Shown: positions 1-9,616, counted from the first letter of the stretch. The stretch: DNA of 64,000 bases from Thermoactinomyces sp. DSM 45891 (GCF_900119485.1 NZ_FPJZ01000002.1:193697-257696), one strand, 5' to 3'. Program-made: numbers and translations. The notes: a model not told the origin generated them from the sequence alone.

Positions 1-17
1 AGTCTTTCCTTACCCTA

Positions 18-251
18 TTACAAAAAAATTCCTTTCGATGCTATTCGTTTAGTTGGAACGATAATGCAATGAGATTGTTCACCTTCGAAGAGGAAGACGT
101 CGTATTTAATTCTCGAAACATTCTTTACCCATTGCATTGGAACTGTGACTCCTTTCTCATTATAGATATTGATCCTATTAGCAAGATGGGGTGTATTCGA
201 GGGCTTCTGACATCTAATGAAGACCGGTATCCCTCTCTCTACCTCCTGCAA
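18..251 (-). pseudogene. possible YcxB-like C-terminal fragment
   Basis: A 77-codon reading frame opens with TTG directly after an in-frame stop and has no convincing ribosome binding site. Residues about 28-70 (W41, then a hydrophobic stretch and an IIVPTKR segment) resemble the last strands of the YcxB-like domain, which normally closes longer membrane proteins of about 170-190 residues. No membrane segments are present. It sits just beyond the terminator of the neighbouring permease gene. I read it as a remnant or a chance frame; the family assignment is from memory of the motif only. Confidence 0.25.
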
Positions 252-270
252 CCTCTATTTTTTCTAACAT

Positions 271-305
271 AAAAACCAGATGATTAGTGACTTCATCTGG
301 TTTTT
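271..305. terminator. bidirectional intrinsic terminator
   Basis: Inverted repeat AAAAACCAGATGA / TCATCTGGTTTTT with a loop of about 9 bases. A-runs and T-runs on both flanks let it work in either direction. It closes the permease gene on the minus strand. Confidence 0.75.
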
Positions 306-323
306 ATCTCTTACTCAAGCCCT

Positions 324-1652
324 TTATGTTTGTTTCCCTTTTACCATATAGGATGCGATAAATAAGAAAGCGACCACACCCAAGGCCAAGAGAGACTTAG
401 CCAGGTTATCAGGGGTAAATAAAATAATAGCTAAGATGACAGTAAATGCAATAACAGTGGCTCCTGAAATATACGGGAATCCTTTTAATAAAAAGCGACC
501 TGGTTTATGGTAGTCCTTATCGGTTAGGCGAAGCTTCAATTGCGCCGCACAAATCATAATCCACATAGTCAGTACCGTTATCGCCGGAATCCCCATTAAG
601 ATAGAAAAGACACTTTTGGGTGCGAAGTATGCAACAGCCGCGCCACCAAATAAGAAGATCGCACTAACCAGAATTCCTAAAACTGGAACCTGACTCTTTG
701 ATAATCGTGTAAATACCTTCGGTGCTTCTCCATCTCCAGCTAACGAGAACAACATCCGCGAAGTCGCATAAACTCCAGAATTCGCTGCCGAGATAACGGC
801 AACTAGCATGACAAAGTTCATCACATCAGCTGCTGAGGAAAGTCCGATGTTTTGTAGTACATTTACAAACGGGCTTCCTTGACTACCGATTTGATTCCAT
901 GGTACTAAACCGACAATCACAAGAATGGGAAGAATATAAAAGAGCGACACGCGCACTACCACACCACGTAACACTTTTGGTAATACTTTGTGTGCATCCT
1001 TGGTTTCACGGAGTGTAAGGCCTAATAACTCTGCACCGCCAAAGGAAAAAATAACCACCGTCACTGCAGTAGCGAGTCCTCCAAGTCCTGTCGGGAAAAA
1101 TCCACCGTGCTGAGTATAATTAGAAAGTCCAACCTCTTGATTTGAAAATAAAAGATATGCTCCCAATCCTACAAATAACAAAATGGTAACAACTTTAATA
1201 ATGGAAAGCCAAAATTCTATTTCTCCAAAGAGCTTCACGCTCGCTAAATTCAAAATTAAGATAAACAAAGCACAAAGTGTGCTTAAAAACCAAATGGGTG
1301 TCTGAGGAAACCATACATGTAGAAATGTCCCTGCTGCTACTACTTCTGCAGCTAAAACAAGCACCCAGTTAAAGTAGTACAACCATCCAGTCACAAAGGA
1401 GACTTTTCCTCCAAATGCCCGATGGATCATTCCTTTTACATCGAGATCGGGATAGGCACTTCCCATTTCAGCCAATGCCCCCATCACAACGTATAACAAA
1501 AGTCCTGCTAAGAGATATACAAATACAATCCCAGGACCTGCTAGGTTAATCGTATCTGCACTCCCCATAAAAATACCTGCCCCGATCGTACCGCCAATTG
1601 CCATCATTCGCAACTGACGCGCCGATAAGGAACGCGCTAAACCTTGACTCAT
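324..1652 (-). CDS. APC-superfamily amino acid permease
   Basis: This 442-residue integral membrane protein has about 12 hydrophobic segments. The N-terminus carries the family signature MMAIGGTIGAGIF (TM1 substrate-binding loop), followed by a second conserved region near residues 38-70. It fits the amino acid transporter (AAT) family that includes GabP, AnsP and YtnA, which take up amino acids by proton symport across the cytoplasmic membrane. The substrate cannot be read from the sequence. The ATG start is preceded by AGAGGAG about 10 bases upstream. It is monocistronic: terminators lie on both sides, and the aldehyde dehydrogenase upstream ends in its own terminator. Confidence 0.85.
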   Translation of the reverse strand: MSQGLARSLSARQLRMMAIGGTIGAGIFMGSADTINLAGPGIVFVYLLAGLLLYVVMGALAEMGSAYPDLDVKGMIHRAFGGKVSFVTGWLYYFNWVLVLAAEVVAAGTFLHVWFPQTPIWFLSTLCALFILILNLASVKLFGEIEFWLSIIKVVTILLFVGLGAYLLFSNQEVGLSNYTQHGGFFPTGLGGLATAVTVVIFSFGGAELLGLTLRETKDAHKVLPKVLRGVVVRVSLFYILPILVIVGLVPWNQIGSQGSPFVNVLQNIGLSSAADVMNFVMLVAVISAANSGVYATSRMLFSLAGDGEAPKVFTRLSKSQVPVLGILVSAIFLFGGAAVAYFAPKSVFSILMGIPAITVLTMWIMICAAQLKLRLTDKDYHKPGRFLLKGFPYISGATVIAFTVILAIILFTPDNLAKSLLALGVVAFLFIASYMVKGKQT

Positions 1653-1754
1653 CTCTGCTCAACTCCTCTACGATTGCATAACAGCATACCATGATCAATC
1701 ATTTTTTTCTAGAGGTAAGTATTTCTTTTTTAAATTGTTTTATATATATATAAC

Positions 1755-1794
1755 TAAAAAAACACACCAAGGATCATAAATGATTCTCAGTGTG
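1755..1794 (-). terminator. intrinsic terminator of the aldehyde dehydrogenase gene
   Basis: Hairpin with arms near 1763-1777 and 1780-1794 (CACAC...GTGTG outside, GATCAT/ATGATT inside, with a two-base mismatch). On the minus strand it is followed by a run of about eight T. Confidence 0.7.
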
Positions 1795-1834
1795 CTCATC
1801 ATATGAATCTCCACTTTGGAAAGCCTTTCAAACC

Positions 1835-3355
1835 TTAAAAAAAGCCCCTTGGATTTTGATCGTATGATACGAGCATGTTTTTCGTCTGGCGATAATGTTC
1901 GAGCATCATCTTATGGCTCTCTCGGCCAATACCAGACTGTTTGTAACCACCGAATGCAGCATGGGCAGGGTATAGATGGTAGCAGTTTACCCAGACTCGC
2001 CCTGCTTCGATTTTTCTTGCTACCTCGTACGCTTGATGCATATCACGAGTCCAAAGACCAGCACCTAGTCCATAGGGGGTATTGTTCGCGATCTCTAGTA
2101 GTTCTTGTTCGTCTTCAAATTTGGTTACGGATACGACAGGACCGAAGATCTCTTCTTGGAAGATTCTCATTTTATTACTGCCTTCAAAAACAGTTGGCTC
2201 AACGTAAAAACCATCTGGATAACATTCATTAGTATATGGCTTGCCACCTGCTAGACAAGTAGCACTTTCTGCTTTTCCGATATCTAGATAACTGAGGATC
2301 TTTTCGTATTGTTCACGAGATGCCTGGGCTCCCATCATCGTATTTGGGTCAAGCGGATCTCCGAGCGTAATCTTTTTGACCCGCTCTAAAGCTCGCTCCA
2401 TAAACTCATCATAGATGGACGCTTGGATTAAAGCACGAGATGGACAGGTACATACCTCCCCTTGATTCAGAGCAAACATAGCAAAGCCCTCTAATGCCTT
2501 GTCCATAAAAGCATCATTCGCACGTAGAACGCTCTCTGTAAAGATATTGGGTGACTTGCCACCTAATTCCAACGTTACGGGTTTAATGTTTTCTGAAGCG
2601 TATTGCATAATGAGACGACCCGTATTGGTTTCTCCTGTAAAAGCAATCTTTCCAACCTTAGGAGAGGTAGCAAGTGGTTGTCCAGCCTCTAAGCCAAAGC
2701 CATTTACAATATTTAAGACACCCGCTGGCAATAGATCTGCAATCAATTCAGCGAAAATAAGAACCGTTACAGGCGTCTGTTCTGCTGGCTTCAAAACCAC
2801 ACAGTTTCCAGCAGCCAAGGCCGGGGCAATCTTCCAAGCAGCCATCAGAAGCGGGAAATTCCAAGGAATAATCTGCCCGACAACACCAATCGGCTCCTTC
2901 ATCTGAATCGATAAGGTCTTGGCATCTAATTCAGAAATGCCTCCTTCTTCTCCACGAATCACACCCGCAAAGTATCGGAAGTGATCGACCGCGAGTGGCA
3001 AATCAGCTGCTAACGTTTCACGAACAGGCTTTCCGTTCCCCCATGTCTCAGCTAATGCAAGCTGCTCCATATTTTCTTCTAGCCGACTAGCAATCTTTAA
3101 CAGACAGTTGCTACGCTCTGCAACCGAACGGGAACCCCATGCTTCTCTTACCTCATGCGCCTTGGTTAATGCTAACTCTATATCTTCTTTTTGGGAGCGT
3201 GCTACTTGAGTATAAACCTGTCCATCCACCGGAGAAACGACATCAAAGTATTGTCCATTAAGCGGAGCAATCCACTCTCCACCGATAAAATTATCGTACC
3301 TCGACTTAAAACGGATCAGACTTCCCGCTAGATTTGGTTTTACAAATACACTCAT
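1835..3355 (-). CDS. NAD-dependent aldehyde dehydrogenase (acetaldehyde/AcoD-ExaC type)
   Basis: The protein has 506 residues, the usual length of the AcoD/ExaC/AldB acetaldehyde dehydrogenase group. Family motifs appear in order: IPWNFPL (cofactor-binding region), GNCVVLKPAEQTP, GFTGETNTG-like Rossmann loop, LELGGKSPN with the general-base Glu, and NQGEVCTCPSR with the catalytic Cys. The C-x-C arrangement at the active site is typical of this group. The likely reaction is oxidation of short aliphatic aldehydes to acids with NAD+ in the cytoplasm. The ATG has GGAGGAG about 9 bases upstream. It has its own terminator, so it is probably monocistronic. The exact substrate is inferred from subfamily resemblance. 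Confidence 0.88.
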   Translation of the reverse strand: MSVFVKPNLAGSLIRFKSRYDNFIGGEWIAPLNGQYFDVVSPVDGQVYTQVARSQKEDIELALTKAHEVREAWGSRSVAERSNCLLKIASRLEENMEQLALAETWGNGKPVRETLAADLPLAVDHFRYFAGVIRGEEGGISELDAKTLSIQMKEPIGVVGQIIPWNFPLLMAAWKIAPALAAGNCVVLKPAEQTPVTVLIFAELIADLLPAGVLNIVNGFGLEAGQPLATSPKVGKIAFTGETNTGRLIMQYASENIKPVTLELGGKSPNIFTESVLRANDAFMDKALEGFAMFALNQGEVCTCPSRALIQASIYDEFMERALERVKKITLGDPLDPNTMMGAQASREQYEKILSYLDIGKAESATCLAGGKPYTNECYPDGFYVEPTVFEGSNKMRIFQEEIFGPVVSVTKFEDEQELLEIANNTPYGLGAGLWTRDMHQAYEVARKIEAGRVWVNCYHLYPAHAAFGGYKQSGIGRESHKMMLEHYRQTKNMLVSYDQNPRGFF

Positions 3356-3477
3356 GGTAGAACTCCTCCTCTAATTTCGTAAAATAATGATTGAAAATAT
3401 ATATTCTTTCAATTAATATATTTAACATAAATAAGGAAAATTCCTTCTATTAATCTCATAATGAGTGTGTAAGTATA

Positions 3478-3530
3478 AAAAAACAGCACCTCTCCTGTTA
3501 GTTGTGACTAACCATCAAGGTACTGCTGTT
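3478..3530 (-). terminator. terminator of the opp operon
   Basis: Nested hairpin. Outer arms are CAGCA(CCT) and (AGG)TACTGCTG with a two-base bulge. An inner GTTAGT...ACTAAC stem sits in the loop. On the minus strand a T-run of about seven follows. Confidence 0.65.
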
Positions 3531-3533
3531 CAA

Positions 3534-4502
3534 TTAGTTATATAAATGACAAGCAACAAAATGCTTCTCTTTTATCTCTTTCCACTCCGGAATCGTACTT
3601 GCGCAAATATCCATCGCCTGTGGACAACGAGTACGGAACTTACAACCGCTTGGTGGATCGATCGGGCTAGGGACATCTCCCTTGAGGATAATCCGCTCAC
3701 GTTCATCCTTAAGGCTTGGATCTGCAATCGGAACTGCCGAGAGAAGTGCCTGTGTATAGGGATGAAGTGGGTTATCATACATCTCATCACTATCGGCTAA
3801 TTCCACTAGGTTCCCCAGATACATAACCCCTACACGGTCACTAATATATTTCACCATCGAAAGATCATGGGCAATAAACAGATAGGTAAGTCCGCGTTCT
3901 CTCTGTAGCTTTTTCATCAAGTTTACTACCTGAGCTTGTACCGATACATCCAAAGCAGAGATTGGCTCATCCGCAATGATGAAGTCTGGTTCTACAGCTA
4001 AGGCACGCGCAATCCCGATCCGTTGACGTTGTCCACCTGAAAACTCATGTGGAAAACGAGTCGCATGACTTTTATTTAGACCTACTGTTTCCAGAAGCTC
4101 AATCACACGATCTTCGCGCTTCTTCCCATTTAGTCCATGAATATCGATTCCCTCAGCAATGATATCCATTACCTTCATTCGCGGGTTTAGAGAAGCATAA
4201 GGGTCTTGGAAGATCATCTGCATGCTACGGTTCAATTGCTTCAGTTCTTTTCCCTTAAGTTCATGTACGTTCTTACCCTTAAAATTTACTTCTCCAGAAG
4301 TAGCATTGTATAGGCGAATCAGTGTACGTCCAACAGTCGATTTACCGCATCCAGACTCTCCCACTAAACCAAGGGTTTCACCTGGATAGATATCAAAGCT
4401 AATACCATCAACCGCTTTAAGGATCTTCTTACCCCCTACATGAAAGTGCTTCTTTACATCTTTCACACTAAGGATTGGCTCTTTTTTCTCTGTTGCACTC
4501 AT
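3534..4502 (-). CDS. oppF: oligopeptide ABC transporter ATP-binding protein OppF
   Basis: This 322-residue nucleotide-binding subunit has Walker A GESGCGKST, signature SGGQRQRIGIARAL and Walker B FIIADEPISALD. The C-terminal oligopeptide/dipeptide extension has clustered cysteines (GCKFRTRCPQAMDIC) typical of OppD/OppF, which can carry an Fe-S cluster. It couples ATP hydrolysis to peptide import through OppBC. The start overlaps the oppD stop by four bases (ATGA), so translation is probably coupled. It is the last gene of oppABCDF. The F assignment rests on gene order and the shorter N-terminus. Confidence 0.9.
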   Translation of the reverse strand: MSATEKKEPILSVKDVKKHFHVGGKKILKAVDGISFDIYPGETLGLVGESGCGKSTVGRTLIRLYNATSGEVNFKGKNVHELKGKELKQLNRSMQMIFQDPYASLNPRMKVMDIIAEGIDIHGLNGKKREDRVIELLETVGLNKSHATRFPHEFSGGQRQRIGIARALAVEPDFIIADEPISALDVSVQAQVVNLMKKLQRERGLTYLFIAHDLSMVKYISDRVGVMYLGNLVELADSDEMYDNPLHPYTQALLSAVPIADPSLKDERERIILKGDVPSPIDPPSGCKFRTRCPQAMDICASTIPEWKEIKEKHFVACHLYN

Positions 4503-5518
4503 ACCGATTGCCTCCCTTCAACTACTTCTCTACGGTAAGCTTCGGCCATTGGATGCTCTAACCAGCAAGCTACTCGGTGATCTTTACTGTGCTCTATTAG
4601 TTCAGGATCAACTTCTTGACAGATCTTCATCGCATATTTACAACGTGCCGCAAAAGCACATCCCTTAGGAGGAGCTAATAAATCAGGCGGCGCACCTGGA
4701 ATCGGACTAAGCTCTTCCGAACGATCCTGATTCAATTTTGGCATAGAGTTCATGAGACCCCATGTATACGGATGGCGTGGCTCTGCAAAAATTTCGTTAA
4801 TCGTACCTGATTCCACTACTTTTCCAGCATACATCACCGCAACACGGTCAGCAGTCTCAGCAACCACTCCGAGATCGTGAGTAATGAGGATAATAGAAGT
4901 ACCGAGTCGCTCTTGAAGATCCTTCATCAAATCCATAATCTGTGCCTGAATCGTTACGTCGAGTGCGGTTGTTGGCTCATCTGCAATCAAGACATTTGGA
5001 TTGCAAGAGAGAGCAATCGCAATCATCGCACGCTGACGCATTCCACCTGAAAATTGATGTGGATACTGAGTAAATCTCGACTCAGGGCTAGGAATCCCTA
5101 CTAACTTCAGCATCTCAATTGCTTTTTCTTTCGCTTCAGCCTTTGAGAGCTTCTGGTGCTTAATGATTCCTTCCATAATTTGTTTCCCTACAGTCATCGT
5201 AGGGTTCAATGAAGTCATCGGATCTTGGAAGATCATCGCGATTTCCTTACCACGAACCTGCTCCATCTCTTTTTCACTCATCTTGACAAGGTCTTTTCCG
5301 TTGTAGAGAACCTCACCGTGCTTATATTCCCCGGGAGGGGTTAAGATCAATTTCATAATCGCCTGCGAAGTAACACTCTTTCCACAACCCGATTCACCCA
5401 CTATTGCTAGGGTTTGACCTTTCTCTACATCGAAGCTCACCCCACGCACTGCTTTAACCTCACCACTATAGGTATGGAAAGAGACGTGAAGATCGCGCAC
5501 CTCTAAAATTTTGCTCAT
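4499..5518 (-). CDS. oppD: oligopeptide ABC transporter ATP-binding protein OppD
   Basis: This 339-residue ATPase has Walker A GESGCGKSV, signature SGGMRQRAMIAIAL, Walker B VLIADEPTTALD and a H-loop LITHDLG. The C-terminal Cys-containing extension (GCAFAARCKYAMKIC) is shared with OppF. It forms the ATP-driving heterodimer with OppF on the cytoplasmic face of OppBC. It lies 14 bases after oppC and overlaps oppF by four bases. Dpp and other peptide or nickel systems share these features, so the substrate class is inferred. Confidence 0.9.
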   Translation of the reverse strand: MSKILEVRDLHVSFHTYSGEVKAVRGVSFDVEKGQTLAIVGESGCGKSVTSQAIMKLILTPPGEYKHGEVLYNGKDLVKMSEKEMEQVRGKEIAMIFQDPMTSLNPTMTVGKQIMEGIIKHQKLSKAEAKEKAIEMLKLVGIPSPESRFTQYPHQFSGGMRQRAMIAIALSCNPNVLIADEPTTALDVTIQAQIMDLMKDLQERLGTSIILITHDLGVVAETADRVAVMYAGKVVESGTINEIFAEPRHPYTWGLMNSMPKLNQDRSEELSPIPGAPPDLLAPPKGCAFAARCKYAMKICQEVDPELIEHSKDHRVACWLEHPMAEAYRREVVEGRQSV

Positions 5519-5532
5519 CTTATCTCTACCTC

Positions 5533-6462
5533 CTATTTTTTCATTCGTGGATCAAGTGCGTCGCGTAAGCCATCGCCAACAAGGTTGAAAGCAAGCATCA
5601 AAACGGAAAGGACAAGAGCTGGCCAAAGCAATACATGTGGGAAAAGCTGTAAGATTTGATTCCCTTCACTGATCAGAAGACCCAAGCTTGCTTCTGGCGG
5701 ACGAATCCCTAAACCAATAAAGCTGAGGAAGGCCTCAAAGAAGATCGCTGACGGGATCGAGAATGTAACCGCAATAATAATAGGACCCATCACATTAGGG
5801 ATTAAATGCTTCAACAAGATACGCTTATGACTAGCACCTAGAGTACGAGCGGCTAGCACATACTCTTGAGAGCGTAATTTCAAAATTTGTGCCCGAACAA
5901 TCCGTGACATTGGAACCCAACCAGTCAAAGCAATCGCAATCGCAATCGCCAAAATACCTGGTTCCATCCACATAAGTAACATAATGATAATAATTAGATT
6001 AGGAATTGAGTAGATAACTTCAATGAAACGTTGGATAAACATATCGATCCGCCCACCGAAATAACCAGAAATCCCACCAATCGTTACTCCAATTACAACA
6101 TCTAGAAAAACAGCTAAAAAGGCAATTTCGAGAGAGATTTTCGCTCCATACCATACTCGCTGCCACAAATCTCTACCAAAGTGATCCGTACCCATATAGT
6201 GACCATCAATATTTGCACTCTGATTTTTAATTGCTAGATTCTGAGTTTCCCAGTTGTGATCGTTCATCAACGGCCCAAAAATCGCTAGTAATCCAATTAC
6301 GAGCAAGAGAGCGACGCCTATGAGTGCCCCTTTATTTTGACGAAAACGCAACCAAGCATCCTTCCAAACTCCTACCTGTTTACGATTCAATTGTTCTGCC
6401 CGCTTTTCTAGTTGCCCAATTGGCTCAAATAGCTCGGGTGTATACGTTTTTTCTGTACTCAT
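5533..6462 (-). CDS. oppC: oligopeptide ABC transporter permease OppC
   Basis: This roughly 309-residue permease has an N-terminal membrane anchor (GALIGVALLLVIGLLAIFG) and a BPD-type transport domain with the EAA-like loop EYVLAARTLGASHKRILLKHLIPN. I start it at the ATG at 6462. This ATG has AAAGGAG seven bases upstream and sits 4 bases after the oppB stop. The longer frame to 6513 would overlap oppB and has no such site. It forms the membrane channel with OppB. Confidence 0.9.
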   Translation of the reverse strand: MSTEKTYTPELFEPIGQLEKRAEQLNRKQVGVWKDAWLRFRQNKGALIGVALLLVIGLLAIFGPLMNDHNWETQNLAIKNQSANIDGHYMGTDHFGRDLWQRVWYGAKISLEIAFLAVFLDVVIGVTIGGISGYFGGRIDMFIQRFIEVIYSIPNLIIIIMLLMWMEPGILAIAIAIALTGWVPMSRIVRAQILKLRSQEYVLAARTLGASHKRILLKHLIPNVMGPIIIAVTFSIPSAIFFEAFLSFIGLGIRPPEASLGLLISEGNQILQLFPHVLLWPALVLSVLMLAFNLVGDGLRDALDPRMKK

Positions 6463-6466
6463 GGGA

Positions 6467-7393
6467 TCACTCCTTTGCTCCAGAGATACGAATTCGTGGA
6501 TCGATAATTCCATAGAGTAAATCCACTATAAAGAGGGCTGAGATAATCAAAACACTATAGAAAATCGTTGACCCCATCACCATCGTATAATCTTTGGATG
6601 TAATTGAATCTACAAATATTTTCCCCATTCCAGGTACTGCAAAAATCGATTCTACCACTAGAGAACCCGTGATAATACCTGCCGCTAGAGGTCCCATGAC
6701 CGTTACAGCAGGAATCAACGCATTTCGCAAAGCATGTTTTACAGTAATAGCAAGACGACTAATTCCCTTTGCCTTCGCCGTACGCATGTAATCTTGTTCC
6801 AATACCTCCACCATTTCGGTACGTACATAGCGAGAAATCTGTGCTACTACAGGGAATGAAAGGGCTATTGAAGGCAAAATCGTATGTTCGTACGTTCCCC
6901 ACAGGTTAGCTGGTAACCATCCTAATTCGACACCGATAAAATAAGATAAAGTAGCAGCTAACACGAAACTAGGAACAGAAACCCCTATAATCGATGTTCC
7001 GGTAGCAAAGCTATCAATCCAAGTATTTCGTTTTAAAGCAGCGAGTACCCCTAATATAAGTCCAATTACGATCCCAAGTATAAGCCCTTGTGCGCCAATA
7101 AAAACAGAAGCACTAAATCCATTCATTAACAATCCGGTTACACTCTGGCCATTAGCAATAGAAGTTCCTAAATCACCTTGCACGAGTCCACCTAGATATT
7201 TAAAGTACTGGATATGGATCGGCTGATCCAAGCCGTACTGAGCTAGAATCTGTGCTTGAAGCTCAGGAGTTAGCTTTTCTGCGTTTTGTAATGGTGAACC
7301 CGGTAAGCTATGAATCAAGAAAAAAGTAGCTGTAATAATAATAAATAAAGTAACAATCATGAGAGAGAATCGTTTGAGAATATAACGTGCCAC
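6467..7393 (-). CDS. oppB: oligopeptide ABC transporter permease OppB
   Basis: The permease has six membrane segments. It begins (M)ARYILKRFSLMIVTLF, the canonical OppB N-terminus, and carries the inner-loop motif DYMRTAKAKGISRLAITVKHALRN cut across two halves of the EAA region. I prefer the GTG at 7393: GGAAG lies about seven bases upstream, while the ATG at 7411 has no ribosome binding site. It is separated from oppA by a stable hairpin, so permease expression is probably lower than that of the binding protein. Confidence 0.88.
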   Translation of the reverse strand: MARYILKRFSLMIVTLFIIITATFFLIHSLPGSPLQNAEKLTPELQAQILAQYGLDQPIHIQYFKYLGGLVQGDLGTSIANGQSVTGLLMNGFSASVFIGAQGLILGIVIGLILGVLAALKRNTWIDSFATGTSIIGVSVPSFVLAATLSYFIGVELGWLPANLWGTYEHTILPSIALSFPVVAQISRYVRTEMVEVLEQDYMRTAKAKGISRLAITVKHALRNALIPAVTVMGPLAAGIITGSLVVESIFAVPGMGKIFVDSITSKDYTMVMGSTIFYSVLIISALFIVDLLYGIIDPRIRISGAKE

Positions 7394-7426
7394 CTTTTCA
7401 CTTCCTTCCATCCGATGATGAATAAA

Positions 7427-7461
7427 AGGAGGTATATATCTCCTTTCGATATATACCTCCT
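7427..7461 (-). terminator. oppA-oppB intercistronic hairpin (attenuator)
   Basis: Perfect 12-base inverted repeat AGGAGGTATATA / TATATACCTCCT (13 with the inner T-A pair), with a loop of about 9 bases. On the minus strand only a short T-run follows. Such partial terminators between binding-protein and permease genes usually lower readthrough and protect the upstream mRNA end. That role is inferred here. Confidence 0.7.
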
Positions 7462-7471
7462 GTCCAAAGTA

Positions 7472-9106
7472 CTACTTCTTTTGAACCCACTTGAAGCTTA
7501 GTTCTTCACCAAATCCTTCGGAACTAAATACCATATCTTTGACTGTTGGTTTCACGAGGTAGGTCATCGTACGGTAATACTCTGGAATAATCACAGCTTC
7601 ATCTAACAGAATCTTTTCTGCCTGAATCATAGCATCAAGGCGCTCTTGGCTATCACCCGACTTGTTCTCTTGAGCTTTCTTAATTAATGCATCGTACTCT
7701 TTATTACTCCACTTTGCATAGTTGAAAGGTCCACCTGTTACAAACAAGTCCAAGTAACTCATTGCATCATTGTAATCACCCTGCCATAGGAATGCTACAA
7801 GATCAAATTGTCCATTGGTTGTACGATCTCTACGCTGCTGGAATGGAAGTGAGGAAATTTTCACATCTACACCCAGATTCTTCTTGAACGAGTCTTTCAC
7901 ATATTCCCCGTGACGCTTAGCAGAGGTCGTGTCATCCCCAATCAATTCGAGTTCTGGAGCTTTATCCATACCTAATTCCTTTAGACCTTCAGCTAGAAGA
8001 CGCTTTGCCTCTGTCACATCAAATTTCGGTTCTGCAGGGGCTGACTCGCGGAAAAGCTTCTCTAGATCCTTCCCGTTTCCTTTCACATTACCAGGAACGA
8101 GCCCACCAGCTGCTGTAGATTTATCTTGCAAAACACCTTGTTGGTATTCTTTAGAGTCAAAAGCTAGTTGTAATGCTTGACGAACCTTTGTATTGGCTAA
8201 GAATTTATTCTTCTGGTTCATAATCATCATAGCAGAAGTAGGTTCCTTAATAGCTACTGCTTCTTTATCATCTTTGTACTTCTGGATAAAGTCACCGCCT
8301 ACATTGGCAACCTGAACTTGTCCAGTTGTATATGCGTTAATAGCTGCAGATGCGTCAGTCATCACTTTGATCTCAATCTTTTTGGTCTTGACAGTAGCTG
8401 CATCCCAATAATTTTCATTCTTTTCTAACGTCAAGCTTTGCTTTTGTTTCCAATCAACCAACTTGTATGGGCCATTGTAAACGTTTGCTTTTGCATTTTT
8501 TGCAAAGTCTTTCCCATACTGTTTCACTATATCTTCCCTTTGGGGGAGGTACATTGGAAACGCTAACAAGTTCTTAAGATAAGGAAGGGGTTTTTCTAAC
8601 TTCACTTCCAAGGTTTTATCATCAAGCGCTTTTACTCCAACATCTTCAACTTTTGCTGTTTTCTTCTCGTTAAAAGCTCTACCATTTTTCAAATCCCACA
8701 AAATCATTGCATACTCAGCAGCAGTTTCAGGAGTTAGTGTACGCTTCCAAGCGAATTCAAAGTCTTGGGCTCTAACTGGCTTTCCATCGCTCCACTTTGC
8801 ATCGCGAATTTTAAAGGTGTAGGTTAACTTATCTGCACTAACTTGTGGTTCTCCATCCACTAGAGCAGGCTCGACTGATTTGCCATCTTTAGCATGACGA
8901 TAAAGTCCTTCTTGAACGTTTGCAGTAACAATGCCGGATGGACCATCCGTCGTCTTGGCAGTATCGAGTTCTTTTGGTTCCGATCTGCTGGCAATAACCA
9001 ACGTATCCTTATCATCCTTGGCTCCACCACCAAAGCTACATGCTGTAACCCCTAGGCTTGCTACAAGAGTGATCGCAAGAAACGGAACAAGCTTTCTTTT
9101 TTTCAT
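7472..9106 (-). CDS. oppA: oligopeptide-binding lipoprotein OppA
   Basis: This 544-residue solute-binding protein of the SBP_bac_5 family has a lipoprotein signal peptide with lipobox V20-T-A-C23. The mature protein shows the family pattern ANVQEGLYRH near residue 60 and KWSDGKPVRAQDFEFAWKR near residue 107. It is lipid-anchored on the outer face of the membrane and delivers peptides to OppBCDF. The ATG has AAGGAGG upstream. As first gene of the operon it is followed by a hairpin that probably keeps it in molar excess over the permease. Confidence 0.92.
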   Translation of the reverse strand: MKKRKLVPFLAITLVASLGVTACSFGGGAKDDKDTLVIASRSEPKELDTAKTTDGPSGIVTANVQEGLYRHAKDGKSVEPALVDGEPQVSADKLTYTFKIRDAKWSDGKPVRAQDFEFAWKRTLTPETAAEYAMILWDLKNGRAFNEKKTAKVEDVGVKALDDKTLEVKLEKPLPYLKNLLAFPMYLPQREDIVKQYGKDFAKNAKANVYNGPYKLVDWKQKQSLTLEKNENYWDAATVKTKKIEIKVMTDASAAINAYTTGQVQVANVGGDFIQKYKDDKEAVAIKEPTSAMMIMNQKNKFLANTKVRQALQLAFDSKEYQQGVLQDKSTAAGGLVPGNVKGNGKDLEKLFRESAPAEPKFDVTEAKRLLAEGLKELGMDKAPELELIGDDTTSAKRHGEYVKDSFKKNLGVDVKISSLPFQQRRDRTTNGQFDLVAFLWQGDYNDAMSYLDLFVTGGPFNYAKWSNKEYDALIKKAQENKSGDSQERLDAMIQAEKILLDEAVIIPEYYRTMTYLVKPTVKDMVFSSEGFGEELSFKWVQKK

Positions 9107-9616
9107 TAACCTTCCTCCTTAAAATAATAGAATAATAGCTACATTCTGCTTTGCTTGTACCCATATCACCAGTCTATACTAACGGAAGGCCTTCACCTGA
9201 AAGCATATCTTTATTCAAATAAACGATTTGAATATATTTAGATAATTTCATTAGGCAGTCTGTCGTGATTAGGAATTGATTGCTATAAATTTAACTTAAA
9301 AGTGCTGATTTTGTAAAGAGTATTTTTTATCATCTCCTAACTCATTTTCATTTTCAGAGGGAATGGAAGCTTGGTTTTTTTGAATGCATAAAAATACTTT
9401 TTGGTATATGAATATGTCTCTCAAGGCGTGTCGCTTCTATTATTTCTCTACATTCGATCCATCCATTCTTACAAGTTAATTTCGTAAAACATCTCTTAAT
9501 TCCCTCTTTTCGCTTACCACAATTTACATATAAAAACACATTTCTAAATTTTATGTCTTAGTACAATAAACTAATAATTTCATCGATTATGCGATATATT
9601 TTTGTATAAACTATTT
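9107..9616. other. 510-base AT-rich intergenic region upstream of oppA
   Basis: I see no convincing gene. It should contain the oppA promoter (minus strand), but no clear -35/-10 pair stands out. The one structured element is the palindrome at 9213-9233. A 61-codon minus-strand frame at 9354-9539 lacks a ribosome binding site and looks random. Confidence 0.6.
9213..9233. promoter_or_regulatory. palindrome upstream of oppA, possible operator
   Basis: Perfect 8-base inverted repeat ATTCAAAT-aaacg-ATTTGAAT, centred about 115 bases upstream of the oppA start. There is no T-run, so it is not a terminator. The size fits a dimeric repressor site; the regulator is unknown. Confidence 0.35.

Noticed and set aside
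1816..2232. 138-codon plus-strand ORF opposite the aldehyde dehydrogenase
   Set aside because: Antisense to highly conserved catalytic regions; it is a shadow frame.
9354..9539. 61-codon minus-strand ORF in the oppA upstream region
   Set aside because: No ribosome binding site, low-complexity composition and no recognisable motif.
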